A program made the position numbers and the translations under genes. A stretch of DNA of 64,000 nucleotides from JACCYI01 sp963828075 (GTDB lineage: Bacteria > Actinomycetota > Thermoleophilia > Solirubrobacterales > Solirubrobacteraceae): the NCBI GenBank assembly GCA_963828075.1, contig CAWHDH010000021.1, positions 3,720,001-3,784,000 on the forward strand, read 5' to 3'. The notes beneath the pieces are model-generated. The model ran no database searches and was not told the DNA's origin. It saw only the letters and a program-made list of their open reading frames with translations. Positions 31,475 to 39,159 of this stretch are shown here, piece by piece (position 1 is the stretch's first letter; the number at the start of each line of letters is the position of its first letter).

Positions 31475-32274
31475 GTGCGGACCTCCGTGGGCGTCTCGGC
31501 GGTCTCGGCGGTGGCCGTCGCGTCGGCGCCGCCGTCGGCAGTGGCGGCAGGCTCGATCGCCTCCGGCTCCGCGGGCGCAGGAGCCTCCTCGGCGGCGGGA
31601 GCCGGGCCCTCCTGCGCCGGAACGGGCACGGCCTCGGCGGGCGTGCCGCAGCGGGCGCAGAACTTCGCGTCGCTCGGGAGATAGTCACCGCAGGAGGCGC
31701 ACGTCCCGCCGACGCCGGGCTCGCGCAGGACCACCTCCGTCCGGCGATCGCCCAGGACCGTCTCGAGCTCGTGCCGCTCGGCGTCGAGCGCCGCGAGCCG
31801 CTCGACCTTGCCCTGGATCAGGGTGGCCTGGTGCTCGCGGGAGGCGTCGTCGGTCACGTGCGTGCGGTGGACCTCGTAGACCAGCCCGCCGAGGTCGCGC
31901 AGCATCAGCTCGCGGACGCGGCGCAGGTGGCGCAGGCGGCGGCGCAGCCGGCTGCGGCGGCGGGTGTCGGGCCGCTCGCCGACGAGCTCGTCCGGAGCGA
32001 CGCCGGCGGGCTGCGGGCGCTCCGCGGGCGCCTCGTTCGCGGGGACCTCCGCAGCGGGCGCGGCGACGGCCGAGTCGGCCCCGGGCAGCGCCTCTCTCGT
32101 CGGGAGCTGCGCGGGAGCGTTCGGCGTGGGTGCGAAGAGCGAGCCGGTCGCTGCGGGCTCCGCGGCGGGTGCGGGAGCCTCCGCGGCAGCCGTGGGCAGC
32201 GCCGCGGTCGGCGCGTCGCCCGTCTCAGGCGCCGGCGTGGAGGTACGTCGAAGTCGTCGCAGCAGGCCGCTCAT
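31471..32274 (-). CDS. Zinc-ribbon protein with basic helical core and Ala/Pro-rich flanks
   Basis: A 267-residue protein without a membrane segment. Residues 1-100 are Pro/Ala-rich. About 100-185 is a very basic, helical, probably coiled-coil part (RRSRLRRRLRHLRRVRELMLRDLGG and LIQGKVERLAALDAERHELETVLGDRR). About 193-213 is a zinc ribbon (CASCGDYLPSDAKFCARCG). The tail is Ala/Glu-rich. Family not recognised. It is coupled to the SPOR-domain gene, and both carry a similar ribbon, suggesting that they act together. Confidence 0.7.
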   Translation of the reverse strand: MSGLLRRLRRTSTPAPETGDAPTAALPTAAAEAPAPAAEPAATGSLFAPTPNAPAQLPTREALPGADSAVAAPAAEVPANEAPAERPQPAGVAPDELVGERPDTRRRSRLRRRLRHLRRVRELMLRDLGGLVYEVHRTHVTDDASREHQATLIQGKVERLAALDAERHELETVLGDRRTEVVLREPGVGGTCASCGDYLPSDAKFCARCGTPAEAVPVPAQEGPAPAAEEAPAPAEPEAIEPAATADGGADATATAETAETPTEVRT

Positions 32275-32302
32275 GCGTATTCCCAGGGTACTGGCGCCCC
32301 TT

Positions 32303-33238
32303 CTACCCCGACGTTCGGCCGGCGACCTCCCGCCACGCCGCCACGACCCGGTCGGCCATCCGGTCGGCCCCGAACAGCTCGGCCCGCGCCCGCCCGTCGA
32401 CCCGCGGGTCGGGATGTTCGAGGTGCGGGCGCAGCGCCGCCTGCCACACATCACGGTCGAACTGCGCGCACAGCGCGCCCTCGATTCCCTCCAGCGCGAC
32501 GTGGTGGATGCCGACCGGCGTGCCGAACGCCGGGACGCCGCACGCGATCGCCTCGATGACCGCGAGGCCGAAGCCCTCGGCCTGCGATGGGACGAGGACG
32601 GCGTTGGCCGCGTTGATCCAGTACGGCACCTCCGCCGGGTCGACGCCGCCCAGCGTCAGCAGCGGCACGTCGCCGGCGGCCGCCACGGCGCGGTCGTGGC
32701 GCTTGAGCGGGCGTGACGGGTCGTGGGGGAACAGCAGGTAAGGCCCGGCGGGGTCGAGGCCGAGGCGGGCGCGCGCCTCGGCGCGCGGGATCGGCCGGAA
32801 GCGCTCGAGGTCGATCCCCACCGGCAGCACCGCGACGCGCCGGCGCCGTCCCACTCCGGGCACGAGGCGCGAGAACTCGCGCGAGACCGCCGCCGGCAGC
32901 GCGACGAACGGGAGCGCGGCGCGCGTGATGCGATTGGACACCGGGTGGAAGAGGTCGTTGCCGTGCAGCGTGACGATCACAGGCCCGGCGGACGCGGCGA
33001 GCGCCGGCCAGGCGCACAGCCCGAAGTGGGCGTGGACGACGTCGAAGCGCTTGCCGCGGCAGCGCCGCCGCAGCTCGCGGGCGGCGGCGGGATACGAGCG
33101 CAGGCCGGTCGGGAACGTGAACAGCTCGACGTCGACGTCGTCACGGCGGCGCAGCGCTTCCACCTGGTCGCGGACGAAGGGCCCGACCGCCGGGCGCTCG
33201 GTCGAGGGGTAGAGGTTGGTGACGACGAGGGCGCGCAT
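32303..33238 (-). CDS. Glycosyltransferase family 4-type (GT-B) enzyme
   Basis: A 311-residue GT-B glycosyltransferase. The N-terminal domain shows MRALVVTNLYPSTERPAVGPFVRDQVEAL and VVHAHFGLCAWPALAAS. The C-terminal nucleotide-sugar site has VLPVGIDLERFRP and the ExE-type motif PSQAEGFGLAVIEAIACGVPAFGTPVG. It is shorter than most GT4 proteins (about 370) but appears complete. Donor and acceptor sugars are unknown. Confidence 0.88.
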   Translation of the reverse strand: MRALVVTNLYPSTERPAVGPFVRDQVEALRRRDDVDVELFTFPTGLRSYPAAARELRRRCRGKRFDVVHAHFGLCAWPALAASAGPVIVTLHGNDLFHPVSNRITRAALPFVALPAAVSREFSRLVPGVGRRRRVAVLPVGIDLERFRPIPRAEARARLGLDPAGPYLLFPHDPSRPLKRHDRAVAAAGDVPLLTLGGVDPAEVPYWINAANAVLVPSQAEGFGLAVIEAIACGVPAFGTPVGIHHVALEGIEGALCAQFDRDVWQAALRPHLEHPDPRVDGRARAELFGADRMADRVVAAWREVAGRTSG

Positions 33239-33365
33239 GTGCGTTCGTCCGCGAGGTTGTCGCAGATTCGTGACACCTGCGTCTTTCGCCGTCACAGGCC
33301 GCGGGCGCAAATTCGGTGCGGCTCCGCGACCGCGGAGGAATCGGCCGGACGGAGGTGCGAAGACA

Positions 33366-33584
33366 ATGGGATATGCGGCGATGGGACGGATGCACGCGGC
33401 GTGGATCGGGCTCGCGCGCGAGCGCGGGCAGGGGACGGTCGAGTACGTCGGCCTGATCCTGCTGATCGCGGTGGTGATGGCCGGCGTCGTCAAGGCGTCG
33501 GGCGGCTTCTCGGACGACAAGTCGATCGCCACGGCGGTGGTCAAGAAGCTCAAGGAGGCGATCGCGGACGTCGGGGGAGGGTGA
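33366..33584 (+). CDS. Flp/pilin-like small membrane protein
   Basis: A 72-residue protein. The segment RERGQGTVEYVGLILLIAVVMAGVV has the class III pilin-like pattern with Gly before Q-G-T-V-E-Y, including the conserved Glu and Tyr, then one hydrophobic helix and a short basic tail (VVKKLKEAIADVGGG). This matches actinobacterial Flp/Tad pilins. A perfect GGAGGT ribosome site lies 10 bases before ATG 33366. No tad assembly genes are in the window. Confidence 0.82.
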   Translation: MGYAAMGRMHAAWIGLARERGQGTVEYVGLILLIAVVMAGVVKASGGFSDDKSIATAVVKKLKEAIADVGGG

Positions 33585-33646
33585 GTGGGCGGCGAGCGCG
33601 CGGCGGGGGGACCGAACCACGGCTCAGCGGGCCGCCCTCGGTGCAC

Positions 33647-34024
33647 GGACTGCATCGATGAGGGGAGGGTCCGGGGCGGTCGGGGCGGCGCGGCTTTCGG
33701 CCGGAGGGCGGGATGGCGAGGGTGCGTGGCCCGCGGTCGGCTCAGCACGCCACTCGCGACTGAAGCGGTCGTGACTGGTGTTTCGGGAGCGCTTGGGGGC
33801 CGAGTACGCCACCGGCGACGCGGTGATCCGCGAGTGGCGTCCTGGCCCGTCGTCAACGTGCATCTCGTCACACCCGAGCACTTTTCGGCCGCGAGTGTGA
33901 CGCTGGGCTCGCTCTGGCGTGCATCTGGTCACACCCGCCGCTCGAAACGCGTCGAGTGTGGCGCTGGGCTCGTTGGTCTCCCGAGCCGCCACCCACCGCC
34001 GGCCGCTCCTTCAATGATGCAGTT
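33647..34024. mobile_element. MITE-like block with inverted ends enclosing 61-base tandem hairpins
   Basis: A gene-free block upstream of murI. The left end starts GGACTGCATCGATGAGGGGA (33647). The right end, read from 34024 on the minus strand, starts AACTGCATCATTGAAGGAGC. These resemble the ends at 2037/2161 and 23155/23407. The rest of the gap 33585-34118 has only short open frames without family signatures. A CAGACT hexamer at 34107-34112 may be the murI -10 box. Confidence 0.48.
33857..33975 (+). repeat. Two tandem 61-base hairpin units
   Basis: Both units begin CGTGCATCTSGTCACACC (33857 and 33918, period 61) and end GCTGGGCTCG. Each contains an inverted pair, GTCACAC with GTGTGRC, separated by about 20-25 variable bases. 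Parts of the same unit (AACGTGCATCTCGT and GTGTGACGCTG) occur fused at 2094-2118 in another block with the same kind of ends. Confidence 0.8.
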
Positions 34025-34118
34025 GCCCGAGCTGCCGCCGACCAGCGGCTCTCAGCGAGGTCCGGCCGCACGGGCCCCTTCGCCCGCCCGCCGCGTCCTC
34101 GCCTGCCAGACTCAGGGC

Positions 34119-34988
34119 GTGCTCGCGACCCCCGTAGAGACCGAGGCCGTACGCCGCCGCCCGGTCGGCGTGTTCGACTCGGGCGTCGGTGGCCTCACGG
34201 TGCTGCACGAGCTGCTCGTTGCGCTCCCGCACGAGGACTTCCTCTATCTCGGCGACACGGCGCGCTTCCCGTACGGGACGCGGTCGGCCGAGGAGCTCGA
34301 GGCGTTCTCGATCGAGATCGCCGAGGCGCTGCTCGCGCGCGGCGCCAAGCTGCTCGTGGTGGCCTGCAACTCGGCGGCCGCCGCCGCGCTGCCGGCGCTG
34401 CGCGCACGATTCGAGGGCGACCACGGCATCGACGTCATCGCGGTCATCGCGCCCGAGTCCCAGGCGGCGGTGGTGGCGACGCGCGTCGGGCGCGTCGGCC
34501 TGCTCGCCACGCCGGCGACGGTGGCGAGCCGCGCCTACGACCGTGCCATCGCGGCGGCGGACCCGCACGTGCAGCTCGAGAGCGTCGCCTGCGCCGACCT
34601 CGCGCCGATCATCCAGGGCGGCTTCCCGTTCGACCAGCAGGTCGTCGACACCGTCCGCACGTACACCCAGCCGCTGCGCGAGGCCGCCGTCGACACCGTG
34701 ATCCTCGGCTGCACGCACTACCCGCTCGTGCGGCCGATGCTCCAGCGGATGCTGGGGCCGGAGGTCACGCTGATCACGCCCGGCGCCGCGATCTCACGGC
34801 GGGTGGAGTGCGCGCTCGGGGCGCGCGGGCTGAGCTCGCCGAACGACGGCGAGGGCGACTACCGCTTCCTGTGCACGGGCGACCCGGAGGGGTTCCGCTC
34901 GCTCGGCACGCGCTTTTTGCAGATGCCGCTCGGCGAGGTCGATCACGTCGATCTTCCGGTCCCGGTGGCGGCCGGGGGCGCGCGATGA
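34119..34988 (+). CDS. murI: Glutamate racemase
   Basis: A 289-residue racemase that makes D-glutamate for peptidoglycan. Active-site cysteines are in VACNSAAAAALPAL and LGCTHYPLVRPML; VGVFDSGVGGLTVL and YLGDTARFPYG are the N-terminal signatures. The start GTG 34119 (VLATPVETEAVRRRPVGVFDSG) gives a short leader of extra residues. CAGACT lies 6 bases upstream, so the message may be leaderless. It overlaps rph by ATGA and heads the conserved murI-rph-rdgB set. Confidence 0.93.
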   Translation: MLATPVETEAVRRRPVGVFDSGVGGLTVLHELLVALPHEDFLYLGDTARFPYGTRSAEELEAFSIEIAEALLARGAKLLVVACNSAAAAALPALRARFEGDHGIDVIAVIAPESQAAVVATRVGRVGLLATPATVASRAYDRAIAAADPHVQLESVACADLAPIIQGGFPFDQQVVDTVRTYTQPLREAAVDTVILGCTHYPLVRPMLQRMLGPEVTLITPGAAISRRVECALGARGLSSPNDGEGDYRFLCTGDPEGFRSLGTRFLQMPLGEVDHVDLPVPVAAGGAR

Positions 34989-35707
34989 CGGCGCGCGCGC
35001 ACGGCCGGGCCGCCGACGAGCTGCGCCCGGTCACGATCGAACCCGGCTTCATGCGAACCGCGACCGGTTCGGCGCTGATCTCCGCGGGGGAGACCCGGGT
35101 GATCTGCACGGCGTCGGTCCAGGAGTCCGTGCCGAAGTGGATGTCCGGCAAGGGCCGCGGCTGGGTCACCTCGGAGTACGGGATGCTCCCGGCCTCGACC
35201 GGCGACCGCAAGCAGCGCGACGTGACCAAGGGCCGCCCCGACGGGCGCACGGTCGAGATCCAGCGGCTGATCGGGCGCTCGCTGCGCGGCGTGATCGACT
35301 TCCAGGCCCTCGGCGAGCGGACGATCTACGTCGACTGCGACGTCCTGCAGGCCGACGGCGGCACGCGCTGCGCGTCGATCACCGGCGGTTACGTCGCGCT
35401 CGAGCTGGCCTGCCGGAAACTGGTCGCGGACGGCAAGCTGGCGGCGCTTCCGCTCACGGGCTCGGTCGCCGCCGTGTCGTGCGGGATCGTCGGCGGCGTG
35501 CCCCTGCTCGACCTCGACTATCCCGAGGACTCCTCCGCCGAGGTCGACGCCAACGTCGTCATGACCGGCGACGGCGGTCTCATCGAGGTCCAGGCCACGG
35601 CGGAGCGCACGCCGCTGTCGCGGGCGCATCTCGACGACCTGCTCGCGCTCGCCCAGCAGGGGATCGAGGCGCTGCGGGCGGCGCAGGTCGCCGCCGTAAC
35701 GGGGTAG
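34985..35707 (+). CDS. rph: Ribonuclease PH
   Basis: A 240-residue phosphorolytic 3'-5' exoribonuclease that trims tRNA 3' ends. The family signatures GETRVICTASV, WVTSEYGMLPAST, RTVEIQRLIGRSLRGVID and DCDVLQADGGTRCASITGGYVAL are present, as is DLDYPEDSSAEVDANVVM. ATG 34985 overlaps the murI stop (ATGA), and rdgB follows after 9 bases, so the three are one operon. Confidence 0.95.
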   Translation: MTARAHGRAADELRPVTIEPGFMRTATGSALISAGETRVICTASVQESVPKWMSGKGRGWVTSEYGMLPASTGDRKQRDVTKGRPDGRTVEIQRLIGRSLRGVIDFQALGERTIYVDCDVLQADGGTRCASITGGYVALELACRKLVADGKLAALPLTGSVAAVSCGIVGGVPLLDLDYPEDSSAEVDANVVMTGDGGLIEVQATAERTPLSRAHLDDLLALAQQGIEALRAAQVAAVTG

Positions 35708-35716
35708 GGCGTGCCC

Positions 35717-36286
35717 ATGCGACTGGTGGTCGCGACGCGCAGTGCCCACAAGGTGCGCGAGCTCGAGCGGATGCTCGGCGGCGTCGTCGCGCTCGATCAC
35801 CTGCCCGACCACGTCGAGCTGCCGCCGGAGACCGGCGAGACCTTCGAGGCGAACGCGCTGATCAAGGCGCGCGCCGCGGCGGCGGCGCTGGGCCGGCCCG
35901 CCATCGCCGACGACTCCGGCATCGAGGCCGAGGCGCTCGGCGGTCGGCCGGGGGTGCGCTCGGCGCGGTATGCGGGCCCGGAGGCGACCGACTCCGAGAA
36001 CCTGGACAAGCTGCGCGCCGAGGTGCCGCCCGGCACCGGCCTGCGCTACGTGTGCACGATCGCCCACGTCGGTGCCGACGGCGCCGCGCGCACGTTCGCG
36101 GGCGAGGCGCGCGGCACGATGGCGCCGGCGCCCGCCGGGTCGGGCGGCTTCGGCTACGACCCCGTGTTCGTCGCCACCGACGATGCGCGCGGGCGCACGA
36201 TGGCCGAGCTCTCGCCCGCCGAGAAGGACGCCATCTCCCACCGCGGCCGCGCCGTCGAGGCGTTGCGGGCATGGCTCGCGGACTGA
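35717..36286 (+). CDS. rdgB: XTP/dITP diphosphatase (RdgB/HAM1)
   Basis: A 189-residue nucleotide-pool sanitising pyrophosphatase acting on XTP, ITP and dITP. Signatures: VVATRSAHKVRELERML, TFEANALIKARAAAAAL, ADDSGIEAEALGGRPGVRSARY, GGFGYDPVFV and the closing ISHRGRAVEAL. ATG 35717 aligns with the family start; GTG 35711 is possible. The last 16 bases overlap the start of the cation-transporter gene. Confidence 0.94.
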   Translation: MRLVVATRSAHKVRELERMLGGVVALDHLPDHVELPPETGETFEANALIKARAAAAALGRPAIADDSGIEAEALGGRPGVRSARYAGPEATDSENLDKLRAEVPPGTGLRYVCTIAHVGADGAARTFAGEARGTMAPAPAGSGGFGYDPVFVATDDARGRTMAELSPAEKDAISHRGRAVEALRAWLAD

Positions 36287-37227
36287 CCCGCCGCGCGGCG
36301 GCCGCGGGCGTGCCGCAGCCGCGCACGCGCGCCGCCGCGATCTCGATCGCCTCGAACTCGGCGCTGATCCTGCTCAAGATCATCGCCGGCGCGGTGACCG
36401 GCTCGGTCGCGATCATCACCGAGGCGATCCACTCGGCGGTCGACCTGCTCGCGTCGCTGGTCGCCTTCTTCTCGGTGCGCGAGGCCGAGCAGCCCGCCGA
36501 CGCCGAGCACCGCTACGGGCACGAGAAGTTCGAGAACGTCGCCGCCGGGATCGAGGGCATGCTGATCCTCGTCGGGTCCGGCGTGATCGTCTACACCTCG
36601 GTCCGCCACCTGGTCGAGGGCGCCGAGATCCACGCGCTCGGCTTCGGCATCGCGGTGATCGGGTTCGCCGCGCTGGTCAACCTGGTCGTCTCCTCCTACC
36701 TGTACTCACGAGCCCGGGCGACCGACTCGGCGGCGCTCGCCGGCGACGCCGCCCACCTGCGCACCGACGCCTACACCTCGCTCGGCGTGCTCGTCGGGCT
36801 CGCGCTGGTCAAGTTCACCGGCGAGACGTGGATCGACCCGGCCGTCGCGCTCGTCATCGCGGTGGCGATCGTCTACACCGGCGTCCGCATCCTCGCTGGC
36901 TCGTGGCGCGTGCTGGTGGACGAGGCGCTGCCGGCGGACGAGCTCGACGCCATCCGCGAGGCGATCGAGGCGTTCGACGGCCGCGGCGTGGCCGGGTACC
37001 ACAAGCTGCGCACGCGGCGCGCCGGGGCGCGGCGCTACGTCGACCTCCACGTTCAGTTCCGCTCGGGCACGTCGCTCAAGGCCGCCCACGCCGCCGCCCA
37101 CGCGCTGCAGGACCGCATCGGCGAGCGCCTGCGCGGGGCCGACATCCTGATCCACCTCGAGCCCGAGGAGAGCGTCCGGCCCGAGGCCGAGCTCGGGGAG
37201 CACGCCGGCGGCGTCAGCGCAGGTTGA
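36271..37227 (+). CDS. Cation diffusion facilitator (CDF) family transporter
   Basis: A 318-residue metal exporter. Several membrane segments lie between about 20 and 215. Metal-site Asp/His positions are in TEAIHSAVDLLASLVAF (HxxxD) and AHLRTDAYTSLGVL (HxxxD), and HRYGHEKFENVAAG is the cytoplasmic loop signature. The C-terminal ferredoxin-like domain (about 225-310) has YHKLRTRRAGARRYVDLHVQF. Zinc, iron or manganese are possible; the sequence does not discriminate. It is coupled to rdgB. Confidence 0.9.
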   Translation: MARGLTRRAAAAGVPQPRTRAAAISIASNSALILLKIIAGAVTGSVAIITEAIHSAVDLLASLVAFFSVREAEQPADAEHRYGHEKFENVAAGIEGMLILVGSGVIVYTSVRHLVEGAEIHALGFGIAVIGFAALVNLVVSSYLYSRARATDSAALAGDAAHLRTDAYTSLGVLVGLALVKFTGETWIDPAVALVIAVAIVYTGVRILAGSWRVLVDEALPADELDAIREAIEAFDGRGVAGYHKLRTRRAGARRYVDLHVQFRSGTSLKAAHAAAHALQDRIGERLRGADILIHLEPEESVRPEAELGEHAGGVSAG

Positions 37228-37354
37228 TCGCCGCCGACAGGGCGACCGCGAGCGTCACGAACGCATAGCCCTGATAGCCCGCGAGCAGCAGCAGGACGAA
37301 GGCCAGCAGGCAGATGGCGACGGTGACGAGCCAGGCGAGACGGGAGAGGGGCAC
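37214..37354 (-). CDS. Small two-helix membrane protein
   Basis: A 46-residue hydrophobic protein starting at GTG 37354: PLSRLAWLVTVAICLLAF then VLLLLAGYQGYAFVTLAVAL, ending AAINLR. It has two closely spaced membrane segments with a GYQGY turn. A longer in-frame start at 37396 would overlap the divergent gene and adds a non-hydrophobic leader, so I prefer 37354. Function unknown. It overlaps the CDF gene's 3' end by 14 bases. Confidence 0.55.
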   Translation of the reverse strand: MPLSRLAWLVTVAICLLAFVLLLLAGYQGYAFVTLAVALSAAINLR

Positions 37355-37379
37355 GCCGGAAGTATTCTCGCCAGGCCCG

Positions 37380-37775
37380 ATGACGCCTGCGCTCACCCCC
37401 GCGCTCGCCCTCGACTACCTGCGCGAGCTGTCGGCCGACCTGCGTGGCGGCGTCGTCCTGTCAGCCATCGGCGAGCACCTCGCCGGGGATGCGTCGCTGG
37501 TCGCGCCGGCCCGCGCGCTGCTCGCCGCCGCGCCGGGCGCCGCGGAGGCCGAAGGGCGCACCGAGCGGGGCGCCGCGTTTGCCGCGCGGTCGGGCGACCT
37601 CGCCGTCGTCGTCGCCTGCGGCCCGCAGGCGATCGCCGGCATCGCACGTCACGATCTGCGCCTCGTGCTCGGCGACCTCGGCGCGCCGACGCTCGCCGAG
37701 AGCAGGCCGGCGCCACTGCCCTCCGCGGCGGTCGACGCGCTGATTTCCGCGGCGCGCCGCGGTCCCGGGGAGTGA
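37380..37775 (+). CDS. Roadblock/LC7-like small protein
   Basis: A 131-residue Ala-rich protein. The pattern LDYLRELSADLRGGVVLSAIGEHLAGDASLVAPARALLAAAP, followed by AAFAARSGDLAVVVACGPQAIAGIARHDLRLVLGDL, fits the alpha/beta arrangement of Roadblock/LC7 or Per-ARNT-like small regulators, but the match is only by eye. No membrane segment. TATTCT (37363-37368) could be its -10 box. It diverges from the small membrane protein across 25 bases. Confidence 0.55.
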   Translation: MTPALTPALALDYLRELSADLRGGVVLSAIGEHLAGDASLVAPARALLAAAPGAAEAEGRTERGAAFAARSGDLAVVVACGPQAIAGIARHDLRLVLGDLGAPTLAESRPAPLPSAAVDALISAARRGPGE

Positions 37776-37802
37776 ATTACGGCCCAGATCGTTCGTGGAA
37801 AA

Positions 37803-37817
37803 CCCGCAAATTGCGGG
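37803..37817. promoter_or_regulatory. 15-base perfect palindrome upstream of the HU gene
   Basis: CCCGCAAATTGCGGG, with a single central base, lies 42 bases before the likely HU -10 box (TAGCTT, 37859-37864) and 27 bases after the preceding stop codon. It could be an operator for the HU gene or a compact terminator of the preceding gene; there is no U-tract on either side. Confidence 0.5.
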
Positions 37818-37901
37818 AAACGTCGCTCACGGCGCCAAGCGGTGTCCGAGGGCCTTGTTAGCTTCGCCGCCACTACGACCCCTGTCGAGAAGGAGGAGCC
37901 T

Positions 37902-38177
37902 ATGACGAAGTCGGATTTCGTCGAGAAGGTCGCGTCATCCAGCGGCCTGAGCAAGAAGGACGCCGGAGCGGCCGTGGATGCCGTCATCAACGAGCTGGAG
38001 AACGCCCTCAAGTCGGGTGAAGAGGTCTCGTTCACCGGGTTCGGCAAGTTCCACGTCGCCGATCGCGGCGCGCGCGAGGGTCGCAACCCCCGCACGGGCG
38101 AGACGATGACGATCGCAGCGAGCCGCGTTCCGCGCTTCACCGCGGGCTCCGGGCTCAAGAAGGCCGTCAAGAGCTGA
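37902..38177 (+). CDS. hup: HU-family DNA-binding protein
   Basis: A 91-residue nucleoid protein: MTKSDFVEKVASSSGLSKKDAGAAVDAVINELENALKSGEEVSFTGFGKFHVADR, then the beta-arm signature GRNPRTGETMTIAASRVPRFTAGSGLKKAV. It is a simple bacterial HU without the Lys/Ala-rich tail of mycobacterial HupB. AGGAGGAG precedes the ATG. Two strong hairpins follow immediately, overlapping the start of pyrF. Confidence 0.95.
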   Translation: MTKSDFVEKVASSSGLSKKDAGAAVDAVINELENALKSGEEVSFTGFGKFHVADRGAREGRNPRTGETMTIAASRVPRFTAGSGLKKAVKS

Positions 38178-39130
38178 CGCCTTCCGGCGTCACTTCGGGC
38201 GCCGGCGCCTCGTCGCCGGCGCCCAACGGGTTCGGTGACCGCCTCACGGCGGCGGTCGCCCGGCGCCAGTCCCAGATCATCCTGGGGCTGGATCCCGATC
38301 CAATGAGTCTGTGGCCGGCGGTCGAAGCGGCGGGCGACGAGCCCCCCGCCGTCGTCGCGGGGCGGGCGGTGGCCGCGCACTGCCGCGCGGTGATCGACGC
38401 CGCGGCGCCCGCGTGCGTCGCGGTGAAGCTTCAGCTGGCGTGCTTCGAGCGGCTGGGCGCGCCCGGGCACGAGGCGCTGCTCGAGGCCATCCGCGCGGCG
38501 CAGGAGCACGGGCTGCTCGTCATCGCCGACGGCAAGCGCGGCGACGTCCCCGTGTCGGCTGCGGCCTACGCGCAGGCCCTCGTGGGGGAGACGCCGACGC
38601 CGGCGGGGATCGTCCCCGGCCTCGGCGTCGACGCCGTCACCGCCAACCCGCTGCTCGGCGCCGACGCGCTGGCGCCGCTGATCGCCGGCGCCCGCGAGCG
38701 CGGCGGCGGCGTCTTCGCGCTGGTCCGGACCTCGAACCCGGGCGCGGCGGACCTGATGGACCTCCCGCTCGCCGACGGCGGCGCGCTGTGGGAGCGGATC
38801 GCCGCGCTCGTCGACACCCTGGGCGACGCCGGCCGCAGCACCTCGTCGGGGCTGGCCGACGTCGGCGCGGTCACCGGCGCCACGGCGCCGCAGCACCTCG
38901 AGCGCATGCGCGAGCTGATGCCGAGGACGCCGTTCCTGCTGCCCGGCGTCGGCGCGCAGGGCGGCGACGTCGCCGCGCTGGCGCCCGCGTTCGCGCCGGG
39001 GCGTGCGGGCGGCCTCGTCACCGCGTCGCGCGGCATCGTCAACGCACACCAGACGGCCGGCGGGGCGCCGGCCGACGCGGCCCGCGCCGAAGCCGAGCGC
39101 CTGCGCGAGCAGGCGTGGGCACTCGGGTGA
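38174..39130 (+). CDS. pyrF: Orotidine 5'-phosphate decarboxylase (type 2), probable CTG start
   Basis: A 318-residue pyrimidine-synthesis enzyme. The family needs the N-terminal GDRLTAAVARRQSQIILGLDPDP, and the catalytic VIADGKRGDVPVSAAAYAQAL and LLPGVGAQGGDV are present. The first ATG in frame (38303) lies after LGLDPDP and would delete it. Upstream there is no ATG, GTG or TTG in this frame near the HU stop. CTG 38174, in a CTGA overlap with the HU stop codon, is the best candidate, so the first 20 residues are encoded by two hairpins. The exact start is inferred. Confidence 0.8.
   Translation: MTPSGVTSGAGASSPAPNGFGDRLTAAVARRQSQIILGLDPDPMSLWPAVEAAGDEPPAVVAGRAVAAHCRAVIDAAAPACVAVKLQLACFERLGAPGHEALLEAIRAAQEHGLLVIADGKRGDVPVSAAAYAQALVGETPTPAGIVPGLGVDAVTANPLLGADALAPLIAGARERGGGVFALVRTSNPGAADLMDLPLADGGALWERIAALVDTLGDAGRSTSSGLADVGAVTGATAPQHLERMRELMPRTPFLLPGVGAQGGDVAALAPAFAPGRAGGLVTASRGIVNAHQTAGGAPADAARAEAERLREQAWALG
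38175..38224 (+). terminator. Two consecutive hairpins at the HU-pyrF junction
   Basis: TGACGCC TTCC GGCGTCA (38175-38192) includes the HU stop codon. It is followed by GGGCGCCGGCG, a 6-base loop and CGCCGGCGCCC (38197-38224), an 11-bp perfect stem. There is no U-tract. They probably reduce read-through from the HU gene into pyrF, or hide the pyrF start. Confidence 0.55.
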
Positions 39131-39159
39131 ACGCCCCGCCCGGGGGTATCATCGACGGC

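Noticed and set aside
33585..34118. Extra coding genes upstream of murI
   Set aside because: Open frames here run through the tandem hairpins and the inverted ends, with no motif or ribosome site.
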